From the NCBI RefSeq assembly GCF_018320785.1, contig NC_054886.1, positions 3,905,207 to 3,969,206 of the forward strand: a DNA stretch of 64,000 nucleotides. Reading direction: 5' to 3'. A program made the position numbers and the translations under genes. The notes beneath the pieces were generated by a model, which did no database searches, had not been told where the DNA came from, and worked only from the letters and a program-made list of their open reading frames with translations. This document shows, piece after piece, positions 37,561-49,988 of this stretch. The stretch comes from Cheilinus undulatus (Eukaryota; Chordata; Actinopteri; Labriformes; Labridae). Position 1 is the stretch's first letter; each line of letters opens with the position of its first letter.

Positions 37561-39553
37561 CAAGGTTATTAATGTGCAAATGTGTATCTTCTATTGTAGC
37601 ATTGTTTCACATGATGGTATATGCCACCTACTCTTATACCGTAAGTTACTCAGACTGTACCCTCCTTTCTTGTATGATGACAGTATATTTTCATTAGTAT
37701 CTTTGAAAGCCTTTAATGAGTCAAACCTGCACTGGATTTCAGATGATAACAACACCAGAGCGACCTCTCGCCTTCATTTGCTGGTTACATTTGCATTTTT
37801 TGTCATATTCAGCTGCCGTGGGAGATTTTTTCATGGTCAAAAGCCTCTCTCCTCTCCTTTTAGCCAAAGTAGCTCAAGTGGCGTCTGATAAAGGCTCTGC
37901 AGATAAACAGAGAGGGAAAAGTCTGATGTTACATGCCGCCTTTGATACACTGGTTGTAGCCCAACATCTCAAATTAGATCTGTGACAATATGAGCTGTCT
38001 GAGCTCAGTGTGGTTCAAACAGGACAGCTGCTCTTTATTCTCACGGTTCTTATTATGAAGCTGCTGCTGAACCCCTACAGTTATCAAAATTAACACTGAA
38101 CTGCAGGCACACTACTAGGCCCGTATGTTAAGTGTGATGGGCTGGTATAGAGCAGAAATATCTGTTCCAGTCCACAAGTGTGTGAATAAGTTCAAGAAAT
38201 ATCACAACACTGTCCAAAATCATCATCATCGTCATCATCGTATCAAAGTTTGATTTACACCCCTGCAGTCTTTTGTCAGTCAGAGTAGTCAGATTTTATT
38301 TTGAAAGTTTTTGCATGTATTTCTGCTCTGATGGTGGCGAGGTTTAACAGCAGAGATCTGCAGGGGCAGCATCAGAGCGGCAGACTTTCATACCTCAGAA
38401 GAAGTAACTTCCAATTAATGCAGCATTTAAACATCTTCTCTGGAAAGTAAGCTCATGTGCCACACATAAAAAGATGCTTTATTGATACAACACTGTATGC
38501 AGACATACAGAAAGCATCTTCAGAAATCCCCTCTGGTCTATTTTTACTGAGAAGAAATGTCTAGCCACCTTTGAGCGTTCAACTTGTGTGGTAAAGCTGT
38601 GATCTGTTGTGAGCGTGTTTCTGTAGAAGGAAGCTTCAGCCCCAGTCTGCAGACAGGAAGAGTAGCCTGTGGTCTTCAACCCACAGTGTGCAGCAGCTAC
38701 AACAGAAGAACAAAGACAAGCCATTTCTGTAAAGCTACAATGTGAAACAGAGTCACCTCGTAGATGCTAATAATAGGATCTGCACAAATTCACCGTCCCC
38801 TAATCACTTTTACACACAACTCATACTGATTTTTATGCTTTATACACCATCAACAAGTCAACTTTTTCAGTGTTAGAAGCATTAAAATAAAAAAGCTACG
38901 CATACCTTGGCAACCAAGCACATGGTCTCTGAGGCCAGAGCATATCATTTTGGATGAACTCATCCATCCATCATCCTATGAGGAGATCTCAGGAGAGCTG
39001 AGGAGAGCTGGTTATGAATTGAACTGAAATCACAGAAATAAAACCAAGTGTCTTCATTTTCAGATAGTTCCACATGCAGATGGTGACGTTCTGAAAACTA
39101 TCTCCACACACACGAGATCGCAGGTAACAACAAAAGCACTGTAGTATGCATACCACAGCAGTAGTTAGCGGTGGGATTTTGCAATGAACTATGCGTCGAG
39201 AGTTCTGCGCAAGTGCAAAAACCCTACATGTGCATGCAAACATAGTGCACATGTGTGATTTTCAGAAAGTTGTTTTGCCTGTCTGCATGGAGGCTGATAC
39301 AGTGTGTTTCAAAAACGTTTCACTCTGGAGCGTGTTTCTACATTGTTCTGTTTTCAGTCAACCAAAATACCGTTCTCGTGTAGACAGATTGACAAAATGC
39401 AACAAAAGTTTTCACCAGAAAATGCTGTGCAAACTGGGTTGTAGTTCTTTCAAGATCTTTCATGTCTTACACTTTTGCCACTAGCTAACCCCTAATTTCC
39501 ACATACTCCATCTCCATGGTTTTACCCTGACTGAAGCCAGCAACTGTCTAGAT
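37561..39553. other. Intergenic, no gene recognised
   Basis: It has a CATCATCGT microsatellite near 38221-38242. An 81-codon frame on the - strand (38724 to 38479) is followed by an overlapping AATAAAG, but it resembles no family I know and has no splice context; I do not call it a gene. Confidence 0.4.
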
Positions 39554-39844
39554 CAGTGGTTCCCAACCTTTTTTCCTTTCAACCACCCCTAATTTTATCT
39601 AGGAAAACTTAATGACCCTGAGCGTGATACTTTGTGACCAAAATTAACATAAATTGTAATTATTTTTTTGTGTATATCCAAACAAAGTAGCCCTAAACAT
39701 AAATTATTTTAACAAAAAAACATTGTATGAATTGTTCTGTTAAAATGTGCAAATCTAATTTTTACAACCTTGGGGCAGACAGACCCCCCTGAGATCTCTG
39801 TCGCCCCCCTAAGGAGGTCCTGGACACCAGGTTGGGAACCAAGG
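39554..39844. mobile_element. Short non-autonomous hAT-like element
   Basis: It starts CAGTGGTTCCCAACCTTTTT and ends AGGTTGGGAACCAAGG. The flanks GTCTAGAT (39546-39553) and GTCTAGAG (39845-39852) agree at seven of eight bases. Confidence 0.8.
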
Positions 39845-40141
39845 GTCTAGAGCATGACTAGAGCCCTGGGTAGCCCTGATCAGCTTCACACAAGAAGGCA
39901 GAGATCAGAGGGGAACTGCAAGTTTACACAGGAAGAATATGTCAACAGCAGATTTTTGGCCTTTTTGGGGGTTAAGCTGCTGTTAACTTTGACATGATTC
40001 TATGTTTTTATTGCTTCTGCCATGGGTGAACACATAAAGAAGTTCAAAGATCCATGCTTGTTGTAAAGGATCTGTATTTTCATGTCAAACTTTGTGGCCT
40101 CCATTTATTTATTTATTTTTTTTTTAACCTTCTTGTCCTCA

Positions 40142-41200
40142 AGGATTAACCTTGCAGAACAGTTAGATATACCTGTTTCGCTAAAGCACCAGTTTTATCA
40201 GAACTTGACGACATGTCTTCATTCAAAGAAGAACACAGAACAGCAGTGAGTTGTTTCTTTTCAAAAACAACAAAAGTCGTATACTGACACATCTACAGTT
40301 GCCGTGGTTCGTGTTATGCAGATCTCTATAGAGTTTATTCCTTCAGTAGGGGCGCACCTCGTTAGAGACTACGTCACATGTCAGAACGTTCATCCAATCA
40401 CCCTCCAAGTTGTTTTCAAAGGCTCTGCCCTTTCCCAAACACTGTCTATGAGTGGTTTACCAGCTGGCGGGCCAGGTTAGGGTTGAGCTGCTGTTAGTGT
40501 TGACATGATTCTATGTCTTTAATGCTTCTGCCATGGGTGAACACATAATGAAGGTAAAAGAGCCATGCTTGCTATAAAGGATCTGTGGTTGCATGTTAAC
40601 TTTGTGGCTTTTCACCTCCGTTTTTTCAGTTCTTTTTACCTCTCGTGCTTTAGGAAGAGACCTAATGTTGATATAGCGATGATTTATGATCCGGAGTGTG
40701 TGCACTGTGTTGTATTCTGAAGTTGACCAGATAAGTTGCGCATATTTCTGGTTGTTTGGATCAGTCTGCTGTTTGTGGATCAATGCAGTTTGGCAGCAGC
40801 TGGCACCGAAAATAGACTTCCAACGAAGTATCTCCAACGAAGCGAGACAGAATGTCGCTTCAGGGATGTGCCCGAGCCGGCCTGGAGCACGAACAGTGGA
40901 ACTGCTCCAAATGACTAGAGAGTGAGCAGTTTGTCCTGCAGTACAGTTCGCTGGTGGCTGGCCTTGTGTGGAAATTGGAGGTGAGCATCTTGCAGAATCT
41001 ATCTTTTGTTGTACATTTTCCACGACAAAGTAGGTAGAATGATATATTTTGTTGGAGAAAATACAGTGTTTTGAGACTTTAATTTCACATACACTCCAGG
41101 AGAGGGGCTGGGGTCTCAGGAGCTGTTTTGACATTTGTAATATGTATAACTTTGCTACATTAAAGATTGAAATGCTGCTGGTTTCTGACAAAGCTTTGAA
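40142..41200. repeat. Dispersed repeat of unknown family
   Basis: The first part (to about 40470) matches 44010-44520: both contain CCAGTTTTATCAGAACTTGA, GAACAGCAGTGAGTTGTT and AGTAGGGGCGCACCT. The part 40680-41170 has a 226-codon frame on the - strand and two shorter + frames with no recognisable domain; the frame is probably chance within a repeat. Confidence 0.5.
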
Positions 41201-41409
41201 GCGTCTATTGTAATTTACAACATTAATTTAACAAATTGCACAGCATGCAAAGGGCTTACTCGTAACATCTAAGTGTTTTGAACAAAAGGCTTCCTAATGT
41301 GGAATTTTCCATGCAGCCATTCTAGTCAGGAAATATTCACGCTCAGGAGTCATGTGGTCGTTTGTCTTCTTAAGTACCAGCACTGCCATGGCAGTACATG
41401 TGTGCATTG

Positions 41410-41517
41410 TTTCCAAATAAAGACATTCAACCTGATTGGCCAGTCAAATTCAGAGCCTGCTCTTTGAAGAGTGAGAAAGGTGCAGAGATTGCATTCATTC
41501 ATCACAGCTAGAGAAGC
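41410..41517 (+). promoter_or_regulatory. Conserved proximal promoter of NITR-F
   Basis: GATTGGCCAGTCA at 41434-41446 stands where G has GATTGCCCAATCA. In F the inverted CCAAT box (GATTGG) is intact and the direct one is changed. CACAGCTAGAGAAGC before the ATG is identical in G. Confidence 0.5.
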
Positions 41518-44500
41518 ATGATGACACCTCCAAGCTTTGCTCTTTACATTGCATGCCTTCTCATGGTGAATGCTGGTGAGTTTTTTTTTTTTTATTATTA
41601 TTTAATATCACATTAACATAAACATTCTTACTCTGAATGTGTTTTGTGGATTTTGGTTCACAAAAGTATAAAATCCTGACATGATTGTCTTGCATCTTCA
41701 TTTTCTCCTCAGCTCCAGAGAAAACTTCAGGCCGTTCATCTTTTGAATCTGTGAATGTTGGGGTAAGCGTGACTTTGCCATGCAAGTGTCAGGAAAAGTC
41801 AACAGTGATGTTGTACTGGTATAAGAAACCTTTAGGACAGACTCCACAGCTGATGTCTCTGTACTATCAGCACAAAAATGACGCCACCTTTTATGGCCAA
41901 TTCAAGGGCGAACGGTTCTCACTGGACACTGAAGACCAGAAACATCACTTGACGATTTCAGATTTTGGAATTTCGGATTCAGCGACCTACTTCTGCTTAG
42001 GAAGCACTTTATATGTGGTTGAGTTTTGTGAGAGCATTACTGTCAGTGCAAAGGGTTTAGATTCAGACGTCCAAGCCGTCATCCATCAGTCAGAGTCTGA
42101 GAGCACCCAGATAGACGATACCTTGACCGTGACATGTGCAGTCCACGCCGCGACCTGTGATGGAGAACACAATGTTTACTGGTTCAAAGACTCAGAGGAA
42201 ACTCAGCCAGGACTCATTTACACCCATGGAGGCAGGAATGATCAGTGTGAGAGGAAACCTAACTCACAATCAAATACTTGTGCCTACAATTTGCCAATGC
42301 AGGACGTAGATCCTGCTCATGATGGGAACTACTGCACTGTTGCATCATGTGGACATGTTCTGTTTGGAAAAGGGACCACGCTGGACTCAGAGGGTATGTA
42401 TCTCCCTAAAACATGTCTCATTTAAAAGTATTGGTCATATTTCCTTTAAGGGTGAACGCCTCTTATTGAATTAATGAAAAGTACAGGCTAGAACTGTCAT
42501 GATTCCACTTTTCGGGGCAAATGCAAGGCTTTTCTTGGGCCAATCCAATGTCGTACAAAAACCTGGAATACAACTCGTTTTTTCCCCAAAAATACCATTT
42601 AAATCTTTCTAACGGTACAGAAATAATTTCTTAGAAGTAACACTCCAGGATTGATGATTATGTCCTTAAAAAGATGGTTTAGGAGTTGTAGGGGTGGGCT
42701 GGGATCACAGTGTATGAACAACTGTGCTTCGAAAATGTATTTGCCTTCTGGATTTGATATGTCTTTGCATATTTATCACAATTAAATGTTTCAGATTATA
42801 AAATATTAGTTCAATCTTAGACAAAGATTACCTGAGTAAATAAAAATGCAGTTTTTAAATGGTTTCTTTTATTAAGGGGGAAAAAGCCATTCAAACCTAC
42901 TTGGTCTTATGTATATATGGATATATTGGCCTCTAAACCTAATAACTGGTTGTTCTACTCTTGGCGGCAAAGGAGCACTGTTGATCCACTCTTCTTTGCA
43001 GAATTGTTTTAATTCACCCATACTGGAGGGTTTTCAAGGATGAACAGCCTATTTAAGATCATGCTGCAGCATCTAAGTCAGAATTAAGTCTGGACTTTGT
43101 TTACGCCACTCTGAAACCTTCATTTTGTCTTTTTAAGCCACTCAGAGGTGGACTTGCTGGTATATTTTGGATCATTGTCCTACTGCATAACCCAAGTGTG
43201 CTTGAGCAAACTGATGGCCAGACATTCCCCTCCATGATTGTCTTGTAGAGAGCAGAATTCATGGTTCCATAAATTAAAGCAAAGTTCAACTTTTATATTA
43301 TTTGGCCTTTATTTGACTATTTTATCCATTAGCATTTTTATTTTTTGTGAAAATACATTGCATTTTATATTAGTTTTCAGTGAATTTCCATCGTTATTGC
43401 AATCCTCAGCTGTTGTTGAGCCGTTGTTGCAATGACGTCATTGCCCACGGCCAGGGTAGTGTCTGAAACCGTTTTGTGTATTTACAGTGAGTTCACTATA
43501 TAGTCCACTATATGCTTCTCACTATATAGAGGATAGGGAGTAGGGAATGAGAGAGCGGTTTCGGACACAGCCTCTTTCTTATTGTTGAATCATAAAATCT
43601 GACCTTAACAGAGTCACGTGAGACCTGCAGGTCTTAAGATGTTGTTCTGGGTTCTTTTGTGACCTCCTGGATCAGTTGTCAGTGCCCTCTTCGGGTCATT
43701 TTGGTAGGCCGGCCACTCCTGAGAAAGTTCATCCCTGATCCAAGTTTTCTCCATTTTTGGATAATGGCTCTCACCTTGGTTAACTGGAGCCCTGAAGTCT
43801 TATAAAATGGCCTTGCTTTTCCAGTCTGTTAGATGTCAGTGACTTTGTTTCTCATCTGTTCTGGAATTTCTTTAGATGGCACCATGATGTGATTTGTGAG
43901 ATCTTGTAGTCTACGTCACTTTGTCAGACTGGTTCCATTTAAAGGGATTTCTGGATTCAACAGGTCTTGCAGTAATCATACCTGGGTGTGGCTAATGAAA
44001 TTGAACTCTAACCTTGCAGAGCAGATGGATATGCCCATTTATGAGTTTCTCACTGGTAAATCCATCTTGCAAAGGTCCCGTCTGAACCGTTTTGGCCTGG
44101 TTGGAAAGTGACAGGACCAATCTGGCGAGGGGCAGTACTTACGGGCGCAGCAGAGGCGTGACGTAAGCAAGCAGCAACAACAGGCTGGAGCAATTATGGT
44201 GTAAGTGATTATCGTGGATGCTGCTTAAGCGCCAGTTTTATCAGAACTTGACAACATTCCTTTGTTAAAAGAAGAACAAAGAACAGCAGTGAGTTGTTTT
44301 CTTTTCAAAAATGACAAAAGTTGTGTACTGACATGTCTACAGTTGCCATGGTTTGCGTTATGCTGTTCTCTATGGAGTTTACTTGTCAGTAGGGGCGCAC
44401 CTTGGCAGCAGCTACAACATCATGTTTTGTTGCTCTGATTGGCCCATAAAAATGTGACAGACAAAACGTTCATCCAATCACCCTCTGAGGTTTTTTCCAA

Positions 44501-47500
44501 ACCTTCTGCCCTTTCGGGGCAGGAAGTGTCGCCAAAACCAAATTAAAATATCCGGTTAAATTTCAGAATTAAATACTCTGTGTTGACACCAAACAAATGC
44601 CAGATCATATTTACTTTCACGACATCAACAAAATGTCATAATGGGGCGCAGCAGAGCTTATGGTCAACAGGTCAGAGGAACATGAGGAAGCATTTATTTA
44701 GAAAGGGTTTCTGACCCATGGTAGGAGAACAAAAATCCACATGTAAGGACAAAACAAAGACAAATCCAAGCAAGTTCATCCTACTCCCCTAGTCCAGAAC
44801 AATAGCTTCACGTGTGTTCATATGTTTTATAGCACTACAGTAGTTTCTACTCCCACAGCCACATGTGATTCTGTAACTACTGCGAAACTCCTCGGTCTAG
44901 TGGGTCTAGCAGTCCAGCAGTGCTGCACTGCAAACGCAGTCTGTGGGTGTTGATGGATGGTGGGGCAGCTGTGATGATCCCGTGGAAATCCTCTCCCCTT
45001 GCTCCGGTCTCTTGCCTTTCCTCTCCTGCAAAAACTGTGATAGGGAGGGCCTTTGGGTTTCCAGAGTGTCAGTTGGTTTGCAGAAGTTGACGGACCAAGG
45101 ATTCAAACAGTTATGCATGTGCAAAGTTAAACGATTCAACCGGTTATGTTTGCACAGGTTGATGGAGTAAGGATGCATTCAATGGCACACAGAGATGTGG
45201 TGTTGACACGTGCCTGTTGCCCTCTTTTTGGTACTATAAAGGCCTTTACACACTGGGTCCGTTATTTTCAGATCCGTAATCCAAAAAACATCACGCACTC
45301 GGACCTTGCACGCTGGGCCCAATGTGGTTTTATTTGCCTTCACTGTGAACCTGCGTCTCTGTCATTCCTTTAAAATCCATCCTGACAGAGAGCTTCATAC
45401 AGGACACGCTCATGCTTCATAGTGCTGATCCATGTTGGAGAAACAGAGAGCAACGTTATAATTCAGTCTCTGTTATGACCTGTGAGTAGGTTACAACGTA
45501 TGCCTTTATCTGTCATATTTCCATGGCTGGTATCCCCATAATACATGAGCAAACTACGGTGTTTGAAGTGAGGTTTTGGTGTGAGAGAGGAAGAGAGAGA
45601 GAGGGAGGGGTTGGGTAGGGGAGAGGAGGAAGCACCGGGCACTGTTTTGAATCATCAGTCACCCATTTAAATCGATTGGGCTGATGGGAATTTTCATAAA
45701 ATCAAACCTGTTACGAAAATATCGGCGTCAGTGTGCAAACATGATTATAACAACATGAGCTCGATTTTCTTTTTTAACATGTGACAAAATAAACGGACTC
45801 AGTGTGCAAAGGCCTCAACTCTGGCTGTGAATCACATGGGCTGGCAAGTGAGGGCTAAAGTGAAAGATGAGATTCTCCTGCTCATAGAAGTGTTTAAACT
45901 ACTTTTATATGCCATAAAATAACAAAGATTTTGATAAAAAACAGTGAAACATCGTGAAAATGGGCATGCATTCGCTGACCCCCAAGGGTCAATGTCTAAA
46001 CCACTGATCATCAACTGGCAGCCCGGGGACCACATCAGGCCCCACATTACTGCCTGTCCAGCCCCCAAAAGATCATTAAATTTAGAAAAAGAGGAAAAGA
46101 AGATTTTAAGAGTATCTTTTGGCTTTAAATGTCTGCAGCTGTTAAATCCAACCCACAAACAATTAACATTGAAATAGTTTTAGAATGACTTACCATTTCA
46201 TCTGTTTTTACAGAAATTTACTGTCATAATTAGTAGATATTTAAAAAGGGTTACGGTTGGCAGAAGTGCTGCAAAAATGACCAGATAAAGTGGTGAAAAG
46301 AGATTAAAATGTGGCAAAAATTGGTTGAAGAGGGAAAAAGGGGCAAAAAAAGTGTCATAAACTGGTTACAAATGACAAAAAATTTTGTAAAAATGTAATG
46401 AAAAGTGGTCCAAACCTGGCAAAAATTGATAAATGAGTGGCACAAAGGGGATTAAACATGCAGGAAAAGTGGTTTAAAGGGGGGTAAAATCTTTCAAAAA
46501 TTGAGTTAAAGAGGCAAAAAGTGGCAAAAAGTATCAACAATGAGTTAAAAGTGGGAAATACTGGTTTAAAAGTTGCAAAAATTGTTGAAAAAAAATGTAA
46601 TGAAAAGGGGTTAGAAAGTGGCAAAACGTGGATAAAAGAGCGTCACAAAGGGGATCAAACATGCAGGACAGTGGTTCAAATGGGGTTAAAATCATGATAA
46701 ATTGGGGTAATGAGGCAACAGGGGCAAAAAGTATCTATAACGGTTAAAAATGTCAAAAATGGGCTAATATTAGTGATAAATGACAATGCGGAGGGCCCAT
46801 TCTCTTGGATTTTCAGGGTTCCAGCCGATTCTGTTGTCAGGCTTGTCTCCTTGTGGCCTGTTGTGTTATAGATAATAGGGATAGCTAGAGTTGAAATGTC
46901 CTGTATTTTAAAGGAAAATACAAATAAAACAACAATAATATTTCAATCAGACCAAGATATTCATTCAATTTTTGTGTATTTGAAAGTCCGGCCCCCAGAG
47001 TTTCTGTTGAGACTAAATCTGGCCCTTGTACAAAAGTATTTGATGACCCTGGTCTAAACTTTAGACTGTTAAACTCTGTTATTTTGAACTTTTTCCAGTA
47101 AATTTACGATTTTTAAAACTCTGAAATTCTCAGTTTGTGTATTTTATATCTATTCTTAAACCAGTATTAAGATAAATATAATTCATATCCATGTTCTTGT
47201 CATGTCTCTTTGAGTTTAGGTGAATCCTCTGCCTTGGTGTTCATCCTGAGCGCTCTATTGGCTGTCACCGTCCTCCTGATCACCTCATTGGCTGTCTCTT
47301 TGTACAGGAAAAAAAGCAGACACTACCAGTGTGCAGGTAACTACTCTCAAAGCTGACATCATGTCTTGTTTCTATAATGCTGTTCTATAAAAACATTTTC
47401 CATTTTGTCTCGTAGCAGCACACTCAAGCCCAGCTACAGCGGTAAGAAGCCCCTGCTATGAAATAAACACTAAAACTTCTGCCGTACTTTTAAATGTGAA

Positions 47501-47638
47501 GACGTTTTTTTCTTCCAGTCATGTGACGATGCGGAGAACCTTCACTACGCTGCCCTGAGTGTTCACAGAGCCGACAGATCAAGAAGACTGAGGGAAGACC
47601 AGACTACTGACTGTGTGTACTCCAGTGTAAGGCAGTGA
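41518..47638 (+). CDS. nitr: NITR-F: two-Ig-domain inhibitory NITR
   Basis: Exons: 41518-41575, 41713-42393, 47220-47336, 47416-47441, 47519-47638, joining to 333 residues (332 if the second AG of a tandem acceptor at exon 4 is used). Two ATGs stand together at 41518 and 41521. Domain 1: VTLPCKC, LYWYKKPLGQTPQLMSLYY, SDSATYFC. Domain 2 has six cysteines (LTVTCAV, ATCDGEH, NDQCER, NTCAYN, NYCTV, ASCGH), VYWFKDSEE and the J-like LFGKGTTLDS. Membrane segment VFILSALLAVTVLLITSLAV with no charge, then YRKKSR. The tail has a canonical ITIM LHYAAL and ITIM-like CVYSSV. All parts are intact. Intron 2 is 4.8 kb and holds at least four transposon layers. This is the closest in the window to a textbook NITR. 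Confidence 0.9.
42720..44020 (-). mobile_element. Tc1-like element, old, split by a MITE
   Basis: Non-coding decayed copy in intron 2 of NITR-F. On the + strand TGTTGATCCACTCTTCTTTG, GCCACTCAGAGGTGGACTTG and TTTTGGATCATTGTCCTACT are in the order seen in a common fish Tc1-like element read from its 3' side. The second half (43660-44020) holds the front of the transposase in reverse (ATGGCACCATGATG near 43876). The transposase is too broken to give a frame. Confidence 0.6.
43453..43572. mobile_element. Small MITE inside the Tc1-like element
   Basis: Ends are inverse: GTAGTGTCTGAAACCG and CGGTTTCGGACACAGCC. The middle has CACTATATAGTCCACTATAT-type sequence. The piece 43300-43452 just before it is also foreign to the Tc1 copy. 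Confidence 0.65.
44010..44520 (+). repeat. Dispersed repeat, second copy
   Basis: It matches 40142-40470, with more of the left part kept (AACCTTGCAGAGCAGATGG, CTTACGGGCGCAGCAGAGG, CGTGACGTAAGC). No coding content is recognised. Confidence 0.6.
44521..45993. other. Part of NITR-F intron 2, no gene seen
   Basis: Unassigned sequence. A GA-rich run (GAGAGAGGAAGAGAGAGAGA) lies near 45581-45610. No Ig exon or known protein is visible. Confidence 0.45.
46002..47051. mobile_element. hAT-like non-autonomous element in NITR-F intron 2
   Basis: It starts CACTGATCATCAACTGGC and ends TTTGATGACCCTG, with exact 8-bp flanks GTCTAAAC at 45994-46001 and 47052-47059. Most of the interior is GTGGCAAAAATTGGTTAAA-like degenerate units. 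It ends about 160 bases before the membrane exon. Confidence 0.85.
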
Positions 47639-48074
47639 GGCTGACTGGTGTTTCTCAGTTTCTATTGCAGTTATGTAAAAATGCTTAAAAGCTATGTCTT
47701 CTGCTAATGTATGACAGCTGTGTACAATTGATTTTTTTCTCTTGTATTTTCATAAGAAAAGAATAGTTGTATAATTGTTCATGCTGCATAACCTGACCTC
47801 ATTACAATGAAGAGTTAAGACCCCAGTGTGTCTTTGTGGTTTTAGACAGGATGTCTTTAGTTCTTCTCTGAAATCAACAAGTGAGCACAGACCTTTAGAG
47901 ACGTGCAACACTGACTTCAGAGGAAATGACACTTTCGAAAGTCCTGCACTGAAACTTTGTTTGGGGGAGGAAATTTAACAGATAAAATGTTTAAGAGATT
48001 GGTTGTAAACATGTAAAATGATGTAATGGAGGTTTCCTTAATCTTTAGGACTTGCTGCTCTTGTTTGTCTTACA

Positions 48075-48080
48075 AATAAA
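48075..48080 (+). terminator. Polyadenylation signal, candidate for NITR-F
   Basis: AATAAA, 437 bases after the NITR-F stop codon; no nearer canonical signal was seen. Confidence 0.35.
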
Positions 48081-48345
48081 GGCCCATAACTACATGAGAC
48101 AGCCTGTTAAAATGTATCTCAGAAAATCATCCTTATCAAGTTGTTTTGAAAAAGGGAAATCAACTCACAGAGAATGTTGGGAAGAGTGAATGATAAACTT
48201 TTATTTAGAGGTTATTTGTCCAGTCCGGCACTTTAAGAGGACTCCAAATCACTTCCACGTCAGTTGTTTGTTGTGTTAATAAAACCTGTCTCATGCTTAG
48301 GTAGTTTAATAGATGCTGAAAATATGGTTGCTCTGATCAGAAATA

Positions 48346-49110
48346 CACTACATTGCCAAAAGTATTTGCTCACGTGCCTTGACTTGCATATGAACTTAAG
48401 TGGAATCCCATTCTTAATCCATAGGATTTGATATGACGTTGATCCACCCTTTGCAGCTATAACAGCTTCAACTCTTCTGTGAAGGCTTTCCACAAGGTTT
48501 AGGAGTGTGTTTATGGGGATTTTTCACCATTCTTCCAGAAGCTCATTTGTGAGGTCACACACTGATGTTGGACGAGAAGGCCTGGCTCTCAGTCTCCACT
48601 CTGTTTCATCCTAAAGGTGTTCTATCAGGTTGAGGTCAGGACTCTGTGCAGGCCAGTCAAGTTCATCCACACCAAACTCTCTCATCCATGTCTTTATGGA
48701 CTTGCTTTGTGCACTGGTGCACAGTCATGTTGGAACAGGAAGGGGCCATCCCCAAACTGTTCCCACAAAGTTGGGAGCATGGAATTGTCCAAAATCTCTT
48801 GGTATGCTGAAGCATTCAGAGTTCCTTTGACTGGAACTAAGGGGCCAAGCCCAGCTCCTGAAAAACAACCTTATACCATAATCCCCCCTCCACCAAACTT
48901 TACACTTGGAACAATGCAGTCAGACAAGTACTGTTCTCCTGGCAACCGCCAAACCCAGACTCGTCCATCAGATTGCCAGATGGAGAAGCGCATTCCATGA
49001 AGCTCTCTACTCACTGTTCTTGAGCTAATCTGAAGGCCACATGAAGTTTGGAGGTCTGTAGCGATTGACTCTGCAGAAAGTTGGAGACCTCTGTGATCCA
49101 TGTTTAAGAA
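48346..49110 (-). mobile_element. Tc1-like transposon, 5'-truncated copy
   Basis: Same family as 13065-14306, on the other strand. The end ACACTACATTGCCAAAAGTA is at 48347. Segments such as [20 protein letters not shown] and FGGGGIMV (49101-48871, - strand) match, and keep the arginine that is a stop in the other copy. The front third of the transposase is missing. Confidence 0.85.
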
Positions 49111-49988
49111 ACGCCACGTCGTTGATCAGTGTGAATGTGGATGATGCCAGGGATTGTCGCCCGATAAAGATTAGACACTAGGTCACACAAACACTGTTCT
49201 CAACCTCCAGGAAACTGAATTTTAACCCTTTCACCCTCTGTTAACAAAGCTCAAATCCTATGTAGCGTGACATTTTCACTTTCAGAGAATAGAGCCAACA
49301 TTTCCTTCCTATTTCACAAACAGAGTAAAAACACTAGGAACCATTTTTTCAGAGAGCTTCTCTTCACTTTGAACACACAAAGACAGAGATGTGTTTTCAT
49401 GTACACAGGATGGCTGCCTGTGAGTTTCTGCTCTGGTCAAGCTTGCTTTTGTCTCATTTTAACACAAGTGGTTGTGTCACCTTGCTCTTTTTCCACTCTG
49501 ACAGGATGTCTCTGTGGTTTGGTTTTTGATGCTGTTGTTTGTTTCTAAGGACTCTGTTTTTAACGCTTGTTCCCACCTACTTGTTTTTCACACCTGTATC
49601 TCTGCACACAAAGTCCAGTTTTAGTACCAAGAAGATTACACGACTGGTGGAGCTGAAGAAGGTGTCAACAGTTAACGAGAAATGTAGAGGAGGAGCATTA
49701 TGACAAAGTCCCCAAGCCTTCCTTTGGTTACATCAGTCTTTCTTTAGCAGTCTCCAGCCTCTAAATAAAACAGAGGTATTACTCCTTTTTGATTTTGAAG
49801 GCTGGTTGTTGCTCCTGTGCAAAGGTAGTGGTGTAAGTTTTACAGGTTTTGGGAATTCTGCTTTCTTAAAAAAGATGTATTTCGTATTAAAACTGGTGCC
49901 TAACTGACATATAGTGCAGCAGAACTTAGGTTGCATGAAAAGACACAGTAGAGCGGAGGCAGAGAATTACATATAGATTACATATAAG
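49111..49988. other. Intergenic, no gene recognised
   Basis: No splice-bounded Ig exon and no known protein. The open frame at 49267-49548 has no recognisable domain. Confidence 0.45.

Noticed and set aside
38479-38724. 81-codon - strand frame followed by AATAAA
   Set aside because: No domain, no splice context, no second copy to compare; could be a 3' UTR or chance.
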